Shown here: in pieces, positions 32,487 through 44,164 of the stretch
Layout of the letters: every line of letters begins with the position of its first letter
Position numbering within the stretch: the stretch's first letter is position 1
NCBI RefSeq assembly: GCF_905171765.1
Contig: NC_053390.1
Span: 578,362,471 to 578,426,470 of the forward strand
Length of the DNA stretch: 64,000 nucleotides
Direction of reading: 5' to 3'
Source: Bufo bufo
Lineage: Eukaryota > Chordata > Amphibia > Anura > Bufonidae
Program-made: the position numbers and the translations under genes
Notes under the pieces: model-generated
The model's database searches: none
What the model saw: only the letters and a program-made list of their open reading frames with translations
Told to the model about the DNA's origin: nothing

Positions 32487-32503
32487 GGTCAGGTAAGCAG
32501 CAG

Positions 32504-33269
32504 TAGTGCTGATCACGAATATTCGAAAAGCAAATTTTTCTCTCGAATATCGCCACCTCGAGAATTTGCGAATATTTAAAATATAGTGCTATATATTTGT
32601 CATATCGAATATTCGTCATTTTTTCCATCTGAACACATGATTCCTCCCTGCTTCTTGCTTGTGGGCCAATGAGTCATTGGCCCACAAGCAACTTAAGCAG
32701 GGAGGAATCATGATCAATATACAAAAAAACGAATATATAGCACTATATTCAATATAGTGCTATATAATAATATTTTAGAATATTCGTCATTTTTTTCCAT
32801 CTGAAGTGAACACTGAACACTGTTCACTTCAGATGGAAAAAAATGCTGAATATTCTAAAATACTAATATATAGCACTATATTGAATATAGTGCTATATAT
32901 TTGTTTTTTAGAATATTCATCATTTTTTTCCATCTTAAGTCATGATTCCTCCCTGCTTAAGTTGCTTGTGGGCCAATGGCTTATTGGTCCACAAGCAAGA
33001 AGCAGGGAGGAATCATGTGTTCAGATGGAAAAAATTACGAATATTCTAAAAACTATATTCTATAGTGCTACATGTTCGTTTTTGACCCACGCCTGTATTG
33101 ATCGCCTAATATTCGCATATTACGCGATCATTACCTTACCAATTTTCGAGTAAAAAAATAAGAATGTAGAATATAACGAATATTCGAAATCGCGAATATT
33201 CGACGAATATTCTGCAAAATATTCGCGAAATATCGCAAATTAGAATATGACTTCTGCCGCTCATTACTA
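32504..33269. mobile_element. AT-rich hAT-type MITE (766 bp)
   Basis: Exact 8-bp duplication AGCAGCAG at 32496-32503 and 33270-33277. Starts TAGTGCTGATCACGAATATT and ends with a TCATTACTA terminus. The interior consists of nested palindromes: TATAGCACTATATT, ATTCCTCCCTGCTT and CATTGGCCCACAAGCAA are each present in both orientations. Non-coding. Confidence 0.9.
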
Positions 33270-33277
33270 AGCAGCAG

Positions 33278-33580
33278 GCACTCTCCCATAATTTTTTTAA
33301 TGGTCAGCTCAGCAGCAGGCCCTCGCATATAATTTTTTAGAGGGTCATCTCACCAGCAGGCCCTCGCATATAATGTTTGAGGGTCAGCTCACCTGCAGTC
33401 CCTCACCTACAATCTTTTAGAGGGTCATCTCACCAGCAGGCCCTCACCTACAATCTTTTAGAGGGTCAGCTCACCTGCAGGCCCTCGCATATAATGTTTG
33501 AGGGTCAGCTCACCTGCAGACCCTCACCTACAATCTTTTAGAGGGTCATCTCACCTGCAGGCCCTCACCTAATTATACCT
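33278..33580. repeat. Minisatellite between the 18S fragments
   Basis: About seven ~42-bp units of GGTCAGCTCACCTGCAGGCC, CTCACCTACAATCTTTTA. The core matches units of the array at 11020-12806. Confidence 0.88.
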
Positions 33581-33584
33581 AATA

Positions 33585-33803
33585 GGTAATTTGCATGCAT
33601 GCTGCCTTGCTTGAAAGTGGTAGCCGTAGCTGTTTCTCAGGCTCCCTCTCTGGAATCAAACCCTGATTCCCCGTTACCCATGGTCACCATGGTTGGCGCT
33701 GAAAATAACATCAAAAGTTGATAGGGCAGACATCCGAATGGATCGTTGCCGTCACTGGGACGTGCGATCGGGCCCAGGTTATCTAGAGTCACCAAAGCGG
33801 CAA
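33585..33803 (-). pseudogene. 18S rRNA-derived fragment, 5' domain
   Basis: The minus strand reads GGTGACTCTAGATAACCTGG, then GATCGCACGTCCC, TCTGCCCTATCAACTTTTGA, ACGGGGAATCAGGGTTTGAT and GAGAGGGAGCCTGAGAAAC, ending GCAAATTACC. These are recognisable 18S rRNA stretches, roughly positions 300-520 (from memory). Orientation and order agree with the other fragment, so one captured piece is likely, with its middle replaced by the minisatellite. Confidence 0.9.
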
Positions 33804-34518
33804 CAGGTCCTCGCCCATAATGTTTTAGATGGTCAGATCAGCAGGCCCTTGCTCCAAATGTTTTGAGGGTCACCAGCAGGCCATCAATCATGATTTTTCA
33901 AGGCTGTGTATGATGCCCTCCTTTATGTGTAATAAAGAGTATATTGGAGGGCCGGTTCCTTGTAATTTTTGGCAGCCCTTTCACTTAGTGCATAGGCTTT
34001 ATGAGTGTAGGAGTCCCACTACCTGGACAATTGTACCACAATGTGAATGAGGCCCTCCTTTATGTGATATACAGGTTGTATCGGATTGCCTCTTCCTTGT
34101 AATTTTTGGCATCACTTGCACTTTATATACAAGTAAATATACAGGAAAGAATGTTTCCTAACAATTTTTCCTCTAAAATCAATTTTATCTTTGGTTTTGT
34201 GCGTATTATTGTCAGTCCGTAAAAGTGGCGCACTACTCGGACAACATCGTTCCCAGCAGCGACCTGGGAGTCCAAGATGCATCCAGACATCCTCCCCATG
34301 CTGTTCCCGAACCATTTCGGTGGTGTTTCATCAATTTCTGACCTTTTCCTATGAACCAGGCACGGTCCCCTCTTCAGAGCAGGGGGTGCCTGGTTTAATG
34401 CTCGGGCTCTCCCATTGACTTCCATTATACTCGGGTGCTCGGTAGAGCATCAGAGCATCCCGATGTGTTCGGCCCGAACACCCAAACACCCGAGCACTAT
34501 GGTGCTCGATCAACACTA
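33804..34518 (-). other. hAT element end with duplicated AT-rich block
   Basis: Contains two diverged copies of a block starting GAGGCCCTCCTTTATGTG-like sequence (near 33915 and 34050), each ending CTTGTAATTTTTGGCA. The terminal hAT sequence follows. Confidence 0.6.
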
Positions 34519-35657
34519 ACACGGACATCATCCGTATTTTTTGCAGATCTGTTTTTTGCGTACTTGGCCAACGGCCGCAGGTGCCCTTCTGAACTCAACT
34601 TCGTTCCTCAGAGCTATGATACAGTTGAATATTATGGCATGGTTGGCAGTGTTTTATGGTGCACTGTGGTGTTTGGTTCTGTTGGGGTAGTAGTTTGTGC
34701 TGTACTACAGTATTGCAGGCCCCGCCTACTTCTGTTGTCTATGCCTACTTGTGTTGCCCCTCCTTCTGTCATTTTGAACCTACCTACAACATGGGGCCAC
34801 TTTTATTTATTTAGGTGTTTTTTTTCTTTAAGTTCCTAGTTTTCCCCTGAGTAGGTCAGTCCAAAACTAGAAAAAAAAACAAGGTAAGTATTAATATAAG
34901 GAGAAACTGAACAAAGATAAGGACAACCAAATTACCTTACCTTAAAGCATGTTGCTCACTGTAGGGGATTCCTATGTACCTGAGGGGGAGAAAAATCATA
35001 GGCATTAATTTTCCTCAGCCTCCAGCTGATTACATTCTACAAGCATCATTAGATGTTGGAAATGATTCCTAATGCATAGATGTAGCTCAATGCAACTTTC
35101 ACTGCAGGCTTTTTGCTTATAGCTTCTTTCACCCAGCAGGTACGCCCACGTAAATGCAACAAGCCGTCACAATAAACATGAGGGATTTTGGTGACCAACC
35201 AAATAACTAAATGTGGATTATTTTTTGGGCTGTGAAGCAACATCATGTATAATTTACAAGTATAGATTTGTAGCAGCATTTCATGTAATTCTGTAAATAT
35301 ACTGAGGGCCTACGGTGGATTGATTCAGTACTTTAAATGTCATCAGTTTATCTAATCCTTTAGAGGAGTAGAGAAATAGATTTATTGAAGACACAGAGAA
35401 AAACTAATTAACTTATCACTGCAGAAGCAAAATGACAACCCTGTCTGGTTAAACAACTTGCGATCAACAACTATGATCAAATATTGGGTCACATAACTCA
35501 AGGTCCTGTTATGTGTCAAAAATGTGTGCTGGTAGTGGTTCAGGAGTTACCTGGCTACCTATGAAGCGGATGAAGCGGATAAAGCCTCTATGCAACTTGA
35601 GCTTTTACCTCATCGGCATCACAAGTCTTAATTATTAAAGGATATATGATAGGTATT
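34519..35657. other. Intron 2 sequence without recognised genes
   Basis: The 134-codon frame at 34435-34839 has no known domain and overlaps the hAT end. CCTACTTGTGTTGCCCCTCC near 34745 looks like a dispersed repeat. Confidence 0.4.
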
Positions 35658-35800
35658 TTAAAGGGGGTTGTGCAATGTCAGGGTATTGATGACCTCTCCT
35701 CAGGATAGGTCATCAAAATAAGATCTGCAGGGATCCTACTCCTAGCAACCATGCCAACCAGAAAGTTGAAGAGGCCGTGGCACAGCACAAACCATTGAAG
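35658..35800. mobile_element. Kolobok-like MITE, left end only
   Basis: TTAAAGGGGGTTGTGCAATG begins at 35658, followed by the inverted pair TGATGACCT...AGGTCATCA. The right end is missing, so the limit is arbitrary. Confidence 0.5.
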
Positions 35801-36147
35801 GATGGTTTCATGCATTGCAAAATTGCTGCTTCGTATTTTGCACCATTTTCCAGGCTTTTTTTTCTTGTCGGTGTTAGCAGTAAGTCAAATATAAGAAATA
35901 TAAAATGTGTTTTTCTTCCCATTTCGTGTATTTTTTTGGGCCCAAGTTGTTTGATTTTCTAACACAGCATTCTCTAGGTGTGGCATTTTATCGTAAGCAT
36001 TTTCCCATAGGCTTCTCCTGAAACAGGGCTGGAAAAAGGCATGCTAAAAATGTAGAATACAAAAATCTAAAAGCATTTGCAAAAAATGCATGAATTTCAT
36101 GTTTTTTTTTACAAGCTAACAAAAAGCCCAAGAAAATAGGGAGCACA
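35801..36147. other. Intron 2 sequence without recognised features
   Basis: AT-rich, no gene seen. Confidence 0.4.
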
Positions 36148-36204
36148 TTTATTAAGACCTAAAGTCCGGGGCTCCTGCATAGGACTTTAACCAGTATAAC
36201 ATAC

Positions 36205-37014
36205 TGTAACAGCGGCTGCTGTGCGACGCTGTTCTCGTGCTTACCGCTGCGGTCCTGGGCATCGGGTTCAGCAATGATCTGCTGCCTTTGCTTCTCCATT
36301 CACCGCTGCTGTCCTGGGCTTTGTACTTGCAGGTATTGTTTGTTTTGGGATCCGCTCCATAGTTTCCTTTCAGCCCTAGCCACAGCATGCTTGCTGCTTC
36401 TTCCCTGCAGCACTTCCTTAAGGGCCGGCGCGCATCACTGCCTGTGCTTTATGGGTTAGGGAATGTGACCTCGCTGACCAATCTTAGCCCTCCTGCATGT
36501 ATATAAGTGGCTCAGCCCCCTTACCAAATGCCAGAGTGTCAAGGTTATTGTGTCCTGCTAAGGTTACTGATTTCTCTGCTTGTAATACTGTGTACCTGAC
36601 CCGTGCTTGTGTTTCTGGATTCTGCTACCTGTTTGATCCCTGCCTGCTTGCATTGACTCTCCTGTTGCCGAGCCGGACTGCTTGACCTGTACCTGTGCCG
36701 CCTGCCCTGACCTACTGCTTGTTTGACTTCGCCTCTGCTTCATCCTTCGGATCTGCACTGTTGCTCCTGGTTATGACTCGGCCTGCTGACTACATCTGTA
36801 CCTCTGGTACCTTGCTCTGGTACCTCCTGGTCCACCTGGACCATCTGCCTCGTGTGCCAATCCTTCTCAAAAGGTAGTGACCTGGTGTTCCTCTCGGGAA
36901 AGCCTATCCCCATCATCAGGGGAAATGTGAAGAACGAGGGGCTCACTTAGGCAACGCCCTTAGAGGAGGTAGGATGCGTGGCACAGTGGGTTCACACTTG
37001 CTGGTTCGTGACTC
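36205..37014 (+). mobile_element. Solo LTR (probably Ty3/gypsy) in the first satellite unit
   Basis: Starts TGTAACAGCGGCTGCTG after ATAC (36201-36204) and ends CTGGTTCGTGACTC before ATACCAGG. A TATATAAG box is at about 36500, and pyrimidine-rich downstream text (CTTGACCTGTACCTGTGCC) follows as in R-U5. It interrupts one satellite unit precisely: AACCAGTATAACATAC before and ATACCAGGACAAACTGGG after. No internal region or second LTR is present. Confidence 0.75.
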
Positions 37015-39411
37015 ATACCAGGACAAACTGGGCTTCTGCATAGGGCTTTAACCAGTATAACATACCTGGACAAACTGGGACTTTATTGAGGAAGACTTAC
37101 CAGGGAAAAATGAGCTCCTGCATGAGGCTTTAACCAGGATAGTATACCAGGGCAAACTGGGCTCCTGCATAGGGCTTTAACCAGTATAACATTCCATGGC
37201 AAACTGGGCTCCTGCATAGGGCTTTAACCAGGATAGCATACCAGGGCAAACTGGGCTCCTGCATAGCGACTTTAACCAGTACAACATACCAGGGCAAACT
37301 GGACTTCTGCATAGGGCTTTGACCAGTATACCATGCCAGGGCAAACTGGGCTCCTGCATAGGGCTTTAACCAGTATAACATACCAGGGCAAACTGGGCTC
37401 CTGAATTGGATTTTAACCAGTATAACATACCATGGCAAACTGGGCTCCTGCATAGGACTTTAACCAGTACAACATACCAGGGCAAACTGGGCTTCTGCAT
37501 AGGGCTTTAACCAGTTAAAACATACCAAGGCAAACTGGGCTCCCGCATATGACTTTAACCACGATAGCATACCAGGGTAAACTGGGCTCCTGCATAGGGC
37601 TTTAACCAGTATAACATACCATAGCAAACTGGGCTCCTGCATAGGACTTTAACCAGTTTAGCATACTAGAGCAAACTGGGCTTTTGCATTGGACTTTAAC
37701 CATTATAACATACCAGGATAAACTGGGCTCCTGCATAGAGCTTTAACCAGTATAGCATGCCAGGGCAAACTGGACTTCTGCATAGGGCTTTGACCAGTAT
37801 AGCATGCCAGGGCAAACTGGGCTCCTGCATAGGGCTTTAACCAGTATAACATACCAGGGCAAACTGGGCTCCTGAATTGGACTTTAACCAGTATAACATA
37901 CCAGGGCAAACTGGACTTCTGCATAGGGCTTTGACCAGTATAGCATGCCAGGGCAAACTGGGCTCCTGCATAGGGCTTTAACCAGTATAACATACCAGGG
38001 AAAACTGGGCTCCTGAATTGGACTTTAACCAGTATAACATACCAGGGAAAACTGGGCTTCTGCATAGGACTTTAACCAGTATAACATACCATAGCAAACT
38101 GGGCTCCTGCATAGGACTTTAACCAGTATAGCATACTAGAGCAAACTGGGCTTCTGCATTGAATTTTAACCAGTATAACATACCAGGACAAACTGGGCTC
38201 CTGCATAGGACTTTAACCAGTATAACATACCATGGCAAACTGGGCTCCTGCATAGGACTTTAACCAGTACAACATACCAGGGCAAACTGGGCTCCTGCAT
38301 AGAGCTTTAACCAGTATAGCATGCCAGGGCAAACTGGACTTCTGCATAGGGCTTTGACCAGTATAGCATGCCAGGGCAAACTGGGCTCCTGCATAGGGCT
38401 TTAACCAGTGTAACATACCAGGGCAAACTGGGCTCCTGAATTGGATTTTAACCAGTATAACATACCAGGGCAAACTGGGCTCCTGCATTGGACTTTAACC
38501 AGTATAACATACCAGGGCAAACTGGGCTCTTACATAGGACTTTAACCAGTATAACATACCAGGACAAACTGGGCTCCTGCATAGGGCTTTAACCAGTATA
38601 ACATACCAGGGCAAACTGGGCTCCTGAATTGGATTTTACCCAGTATAACATACCTGCATAGGGCTTTAACCAGTGTAACATACCAGGGCAAACTGGGCTC
38701 CTGAATTGGATTTTAACCAGTATAACATACCAGGGCAAACTGGGCTCCTGCATTGGACTTTAACCAGTATAACATACCAGGGCAAACTGGGCTCTTACAT
38801 AGGACTTTAACCAGTATAACATACCAGGACAAACTGGGCTCCTGCATAGGACTTTAACCAGTATAACATACCATGGCAAACTGGGCTCCTGCATAGGACT
38901 TTAACCAGTACAACATACCAGGGCAAACTGGGCTCCTGCATAGAGCTTTAACCAGTATAGCATGCCAGGGCAAACTGGACTTCTGCATAGGGCTTTGACC
39001 AGTATAGCATGCCAGGGCAAACTGGGCTCCTGCATAGGGCTTTAACCAGTATAACATACCAGGGCAAACTGGGCTCCTGCATAGGACTTTAACCAGTATA
39101 ACATACCATGGCACACTGGGCTCCTGCATAGGACTTTAACCAGTACAACATACCAGGGCAAACTGGGCTTCTGCATAGGACTTTAACCAGTATAACATAC
39201 CATAGCAAACTGGGCTCCTGCATAGGACTTTAACCAGTATAGCATACCAGGATAAACTGGGCTCCTGCATAGAGCTTTAACCAGTATAGCATGCCAGGGC
39301 AAACTGGACTTCTGCATAGGGCTTTGACCAGTATAGCATTCCAGGGCAAACTGGGCTCTTGCATAGGACTTTAACCAGTATAACATACCAGGACAAACTG
39401 GGCTCCTGCAT

Positions 39412-39593
39412 AGGACTAACTAATAAAGGGCAGACAAGAGATACATCGCATCTTCCTACATAAAAACTTTATTCTATTTTATTTATGGCTACTCCGCTTT
39501 TATTTATTATTAGAATAGAGCTTTATCTGTCCTGGGAGAGAAATAGGTACTGTACGTGCAGTTTTTGGTAAGTTAGTAGTGTCTCGACTTTTA
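39412..39593. repeat. 182-bp non-satellite block, copy 1
   Basis: Identical by eye to 41001-41182, offset 1589 bp. It is the right flank of the array duplicated into the array. Confidence 0.93.
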
Positions 39594-41000
39594 ACCAGTA
39601 TAGCATACTAGAGCAAACTGGGCTTCTGCATTGGATTTTAACCAGTATAACATACCAGGATAAACTGGGCTCCTGCATAGAGCTTTAACCAGTATAGCAT
39701 GCCAGTGCAAACTGGACTTCTGCATAGGGCTTTGACCAGTATAGCATGCCAGGGCAAACTGGGCTCCTGCTCCTGCATAGGGCTTTAACCAGTGTAACAT
39801 ACCAGGGCAAACTGGGCTCCTGAATTGGATTTTAACCAGTATAACATACCAGGGCAAACTGGGCTCCTGCATTGGACTTTAACCAGTATAACATACCAGG
39901 GCAAACTGGGCTCCTGCATAGGACTTTAACCAGTAGAACATACCAGGACAAACTGGGCTCCTGCATAGGACTTTAACCAGTACAACATACCAGGGCAAAC
40001 TGGGCTTCTGCATAGGACTTTAACCATGATAGCATACCAGGGCAAACTGGGCTCCTGAATTGGACTTTAACCAGTATAACATACCAGGGCAAACTGGGCT
40101 TCTGCATAGGACTTTAACCAGTATAATATACCAGGGCAAACTGGGCTTCTGCATAGGACTTTAACCAGTATAACATACCATAGCAAACCGGGCTCCTGCA
40201 TAGGACTTTAACCAGTATAGCATACTAGAGCAAACTGGGCTTCTGCATTGGATTTTAACCAGTATAACATACCAGGATAAACTGGGCTCCTGCATAGAGC
40301 TTTAACCAGTATAGCATGCCAGGGCAAACTGGACTTCTGCATAGGGCTTTGACCAGTATAGCATTCCAGGGCAAACTGGGCTCTTGCTTAGGACTTTAAC
40401 CAGTATAACATACCAGGACAAACCGGGCTCCTGCATAGGACTTTAACCAGTATAGCATACTAGAGCAAACTGGGCTTCTGCATTGGATTTTAACCAGTAT
40501 AACATACCAGGATAAACTGGGCTCCTGCATAGAGCTTTAACCAGTATAGCATGCCAGGGCAAACTGGACTTCTGCATAGGGCTTTGACCAGTATAGCATT
40601 CCAGGGCAAACTGGGCTCTTGCTTAGGACTTTAACCAGTATAACATACCAGGGCAAACTGGGCTTCTGCATAGGACTTTAACCAGTATAATATACCAGGG
40701 CAAACTGGGCTTCTGCATAGGACTTTAACCAGTATAACATACCATAGCAAACCGGGCTCCTGCATAGGACTTTAACCAGTATAGCATACTAGAGCAAACT
40801 GGGCTTCTGCATTGGATTTTAACCAGTATAACATACCAGGATAAACTGGGCTCCTGCATAGAGCTTTAACCAGTATAGCATGCCAGGGCAAACTGGACTT
40901 CTGCATAGGGCTTTGACCAGTATAGCATTCCAGGGCAAACTGGGCTCTTGCTTAGGACTTTAACCAGTATAACATACCAGGACAAACTGGGCTCCTGCAT

Positions 41001-41182
41001 AGGACTAACTAATAAAGGGCAGACAAGAGATACATCGCATCTTCCTACATAAAAACTTTATTCTATTTTATTTATGGCTACTCCGCTTTTATTTATTATT
41101 AGAATAGAGCTTTATCTGTCCTGGGAGAGAAATAGGTACTGTACGTGCAGTTTTTGGTAAGTTAGTAGTGTCTCGACTTTTA
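41001..41182. repeat. 182-bp block, copy 2 (right flank of the array)
   Basis: Begins AGGACTAACTAATAAAGGGC and continues into unique sequence after CTCGACTTTTA. The copy at 39412 jumps back into satellite at that point. Confidence 0.93.
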
Positions 41183-42403
41183 TATTGTGTTTTTCCATTA
41201 AAGTCAATGGGGAAACAGAAATAAAAATAGCAAGGAGAAAAAATACATTACTTATCCCCTTATCTATAGGATAGCAGGTAAGTGTCTGATCTCCTGGGGT
41301 CCCACCACTGAAATCTAAATCACATTAGTACCTGCACAACTTCTTGCGGGAGTCACTCATTAGAGGTCGTGGAGTGCCCCGTGAGAATGGAACCTTCATG
41401 ACCACCGCTGCACTTGGCACTCCCATAGAAGTCAAGGGAGCAGCTTTTCACACATACATGTCACTGATCCATTCTCATGGGGCACTCTGGGACCTCCATT
41501 CTTGTGGTAATTTACACAGGGTGATCTGCTGGTAGCAAATAATATGCCACATAAAAGATGCTATCACTGAGCATTAGTCAGGTTATTGCTGGCACCATTT
41601 ACAGGGCAATTATTGGGAAAAACATTTGTATGAACACTCATTCCCAACACATTGACCCATTTAAAGGGCCTTTGGGGACTTTTAACATATCATGTTTGGC
41701 ATATACACTGGGTAGGCTTCTGGTTAATACTCTAAATGTGTCCATCGCCTCCCCCCCCCGAAGTAACATATACCAAACAGGTAAAATGATGTATTTTCCT
41801 TCAAGATAGGATGCTGTCAGACAATCTGAGTGTACGCGTGCATCAGGAGGGGAAGTAATAGTTGTCAGCTATCTTATCCGTATGGCGGAACTTATGGCAA
41901 ACGACCTACAGTATGCGGTAATGTACCTTATATGGTGTATTGGACACTGAAAGGGAAGCAGAAAATAAACCATGGTTTGAGAATGACAATTTACAGAAGT
42001 GTCCTGTATCTATAATGCAAACAATGTCAATTATTAATAATCAGTGAAGCTTTATTCCTGTTAGCCTGGAGTGTTTTAAAGCTAATATTTCATTCATGTA
42101 TAGCCAATAATGGAGTCTTTGCGGAGAGCTCACCCATACTTACATCTTATAAACAGGCTGCTCTGTGCACACTGTGTATGGATAATATCCGTAATATAAC
42201 TTGTTCAGAATGGGCCACTGATCGACCTTAATTCCCCTAGCTAAAGTATATGTGGTTAGAGTACTTTATTATATTGTATAACACTTGTTTGTCCTGAGTT
42301 GCTTTAAACACACTACAGATAAATACCGTACTGTATATAAAGATAATGCCATGCTGAAGTTAAATAGCCTGGATATATTAGGAAGGGAGGTATACTTGAT
42401 TAT
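41183..42403. other. Intron 2 sequence; decayed MITE pieces
   Basis: No gene seen. TCTATAGGATAGCAGGTAAG and GGGGTCCCACCACTG near 41265-41310 look like a common frog MITE fragment. Frames at 41344 and 41558 have no domain. Confidence 0.4.
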
Positions 42404-42459
42404 TAATGATGATGAGCGAAGTTTTGAAAAATTAGATTTGACGGATTTAAACGAGACCG

Positions 42460-43363
42460 GTAATGCCAGTCGCGGACATTTTACACTTCAGATGCCGGGG
42501 TCAAACCTGTATACCTTTAAATACCGGAAGCGCACGCTTCCAGTAACGCTCCGGCTCCTGCTGTGCAGCGATCAGAGGAGCCAAAGCTTGTGTTCAGCAG
42601 CCCCTGTCATAGTGAGGGAGCTGCTGCTCAGTATTTCCTATGGAGCCCTTGCCTGTAGCAGGGCTCCATAGGAAACTAGTAATTTTCTCATATACTCCAA
42701 CGCAAATGGGAATAGCAATCTAATGATTGCTTGTTATAGTTCCCTATGGGAACTATAAAAAAAAGTGTAAAAAATAAAATAACGTTTTAAAAATAAAAAA
42801 AATACTAAAAAAATATAAAAATTCTAATCACCCCACCCCCTTTTCCCAAAATGAGAATAAAAAATATAAAAATATAAAAATATTAATCCCATATGAAAAA
42901 AGGCAAAACTCCTCCCACAAAATGTAAACAAAAAGCAATCAAAAAGTTATACACACCCCAGCATGGTAATGAAAAGTACAAATCACCCCGAAAAAATTAG
43001 CCCTCATGCACCTCCACACACAACTACAAAAAAGTTATAGGGGGTCAGAAAATAAGAGCAAAAAAAAGAAAGTTTTTTTTCTTTTTATTTTCAGTATCAA
43101 AACACAAGAAAAACTATACATATGTGGTATCGCTGGATTCATACTGACCGGAAATGAAGAACACAATTCAGTTTTACCGCATAATAAATGTGGTAAAAAA
43201 AGTAAAACTGGCAAAATTGCATTTTTTCCAATTTCCACTACATTCTATGCAATATTAAATGGAGGCGTTGGAAAGTACAACTTGTCAAAAAAAAAGCCCT
43301 CATATGGTTATGTGAACGGAAAAATAATAAGTAAAAAAAAACATCTGGGGTAGAAGGGGTTAA
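42460..43363. mobile_element. Long TTAA MITE (piggyBac-like), copy 2, left-truncated
   Basis: Resembles 25865-27045 over most of its length: shared CAGTATTTCCTATGGAGCCC, TTATAGTTCCCTATGGGAAC, the poly(A)-rich half and GGCGTTGGAAAGTACAACTT. The right end GGGGTTAA at 43363 is better preserved than in copy 1. Confidence 0.7.
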
Positions 43364-43375
43364 CTGCGAATGTGC

Positions 43376-43680
43376 CAGCAGTTCAACAAGATGCAGACGG
43401 CGATATATTAGACCATCCTTTAATACTGAGGCACAGTAATTCTGTATATAAAATAACGGATTAACGGGGATTATGTCAGCAGTTCAATAAGATACAGACA
43501 ACGATATATTAGACCACCCTTTAATACTGAGGCACAGTAATTCTATATATAAAATAAGAGATTAACGGGGATTATGTCAGCAGTTCAATAAGATACAGAC
43601 AACGATATATTAGACCACCCTTTAATACTGAGGCACAGTAATTCTATATAGAAAATAAGACATTAACTGCAAATTTGTCA
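43376..43680. repeat. Tandem repeat, ~101-bp unit, three copies
   Basis: Each unit has CAGCAGTTCAA, GATATATTAGACCA and CTGAGGCACAGTAATTCT. Copies 2 and 3 are nearly identical. Confidence 0.9.
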
Positions 43681-44164
43681 ACTGTTCAACAAGATGCAGA
43701 CAGTGACTACACTCAACCTGCACTGTCCCTGCAGTCTCCCTATGCTCTCCCTACAGTGTCTAAAAACTCTCACTAAGATCTCCCTGAACACTCCCTTTTC
43801 AATATTGTACAATTAAAAGCTTTCGACAACACTGTCCCTAGCGTATTAACGCTTTTCAGGAAAATGGCGCAGATCTCGGGGATGAGGCTTTTTATAGGGC
43901 TGTGACATCACAGGGGATGGCTATCTGCTGATTGGCTAGCTGCACAGCATTATGGGTCATTTTGCATTCTCCAGGCTTCTTACTTTCACTTTGTAACACA
44001 TGCAGCAGCCATTTTAGAAAACATCTGATTCGTTACCACAAAGTGCAAGGAAATTTGGCTTCGCAGCAAATCAAATTTTTCCTAAACTTTGTTTCGAATT
44101 CCACATCAGATGCTTCGATTCGCTCAACACTAATGATTGTCAAAAAGAGTTTGTGTTTCCTCCT

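Larger units (their letters stand above)
32220..34518 (-). mobile_element. hAT-type element end carrying 18S rRNA pieces
   Basis: Read on the minus strand, the element begins TAGTGTTGATCGAGCACC at 34518 and continues with CGGGTGTTTGG and a CCAGGCACCCCCTGCTC-type inverted block (34360-34410). It then runs into an 18S rRNA piece, a minisatellite with a further hAT MITE, and a second 18S piece. The other end lies beyond the Tc1 insertion at 32218 and was not located. No coding part is left. Confidence 0.6.
36148..41005. repeat. 47-bp satellite/minisatellite array
   Basis: About 80 units of CCAGTATAACATACCAGGGC, AAACTGGGCTCCTGCATAGG, GCTTTAA. The first units are split by the LTR at 36205-37014. 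Unit variants (GGACTTCTGC, ATACTAGAGC, CCATAGC) recur in fixed order, so higher-order repeats exist. The minus-strand frames of 60-120 codons here are the translated repeat and not genes. Confidence 0.95.
42404..44132. mobile_element. hAT-N element with nested TTAA MITE
   Basis: The left end TAATGATGATGAGCGAAG and the right end (complement TAGTGTTGAGCGAATCGAAG) are related. Flanks TTGATTAT (42396-42403) and ATGATTGT (44133-44140) agree at 6 of 8 positions, so the duplication is aged. The interior contains a piggyBac-like MITE and a 101-bp tandem repeat. Confidence 0.65.

Noticed and set aside
32288..33803. Functional rRNA gene
   Set aside because: Only two partial and diverged pieces of 18S, separated by a minisatellite and a MITE; no 5.8S or 28S.
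37130..39872. Long minus-strand reading frames (60-120 codons) repeating PSLPWYVILVKALCRS
   Set aside because: They are translations of the 47-bp satellite. The length of three units (141) is divisible by three, so frames stay open by chance of periodicity.
37015..41000. Possible CRISPR-like array
   Set aside because: Adjacent units with no unique spacers, in a vertebrate intron; it is a satellite.
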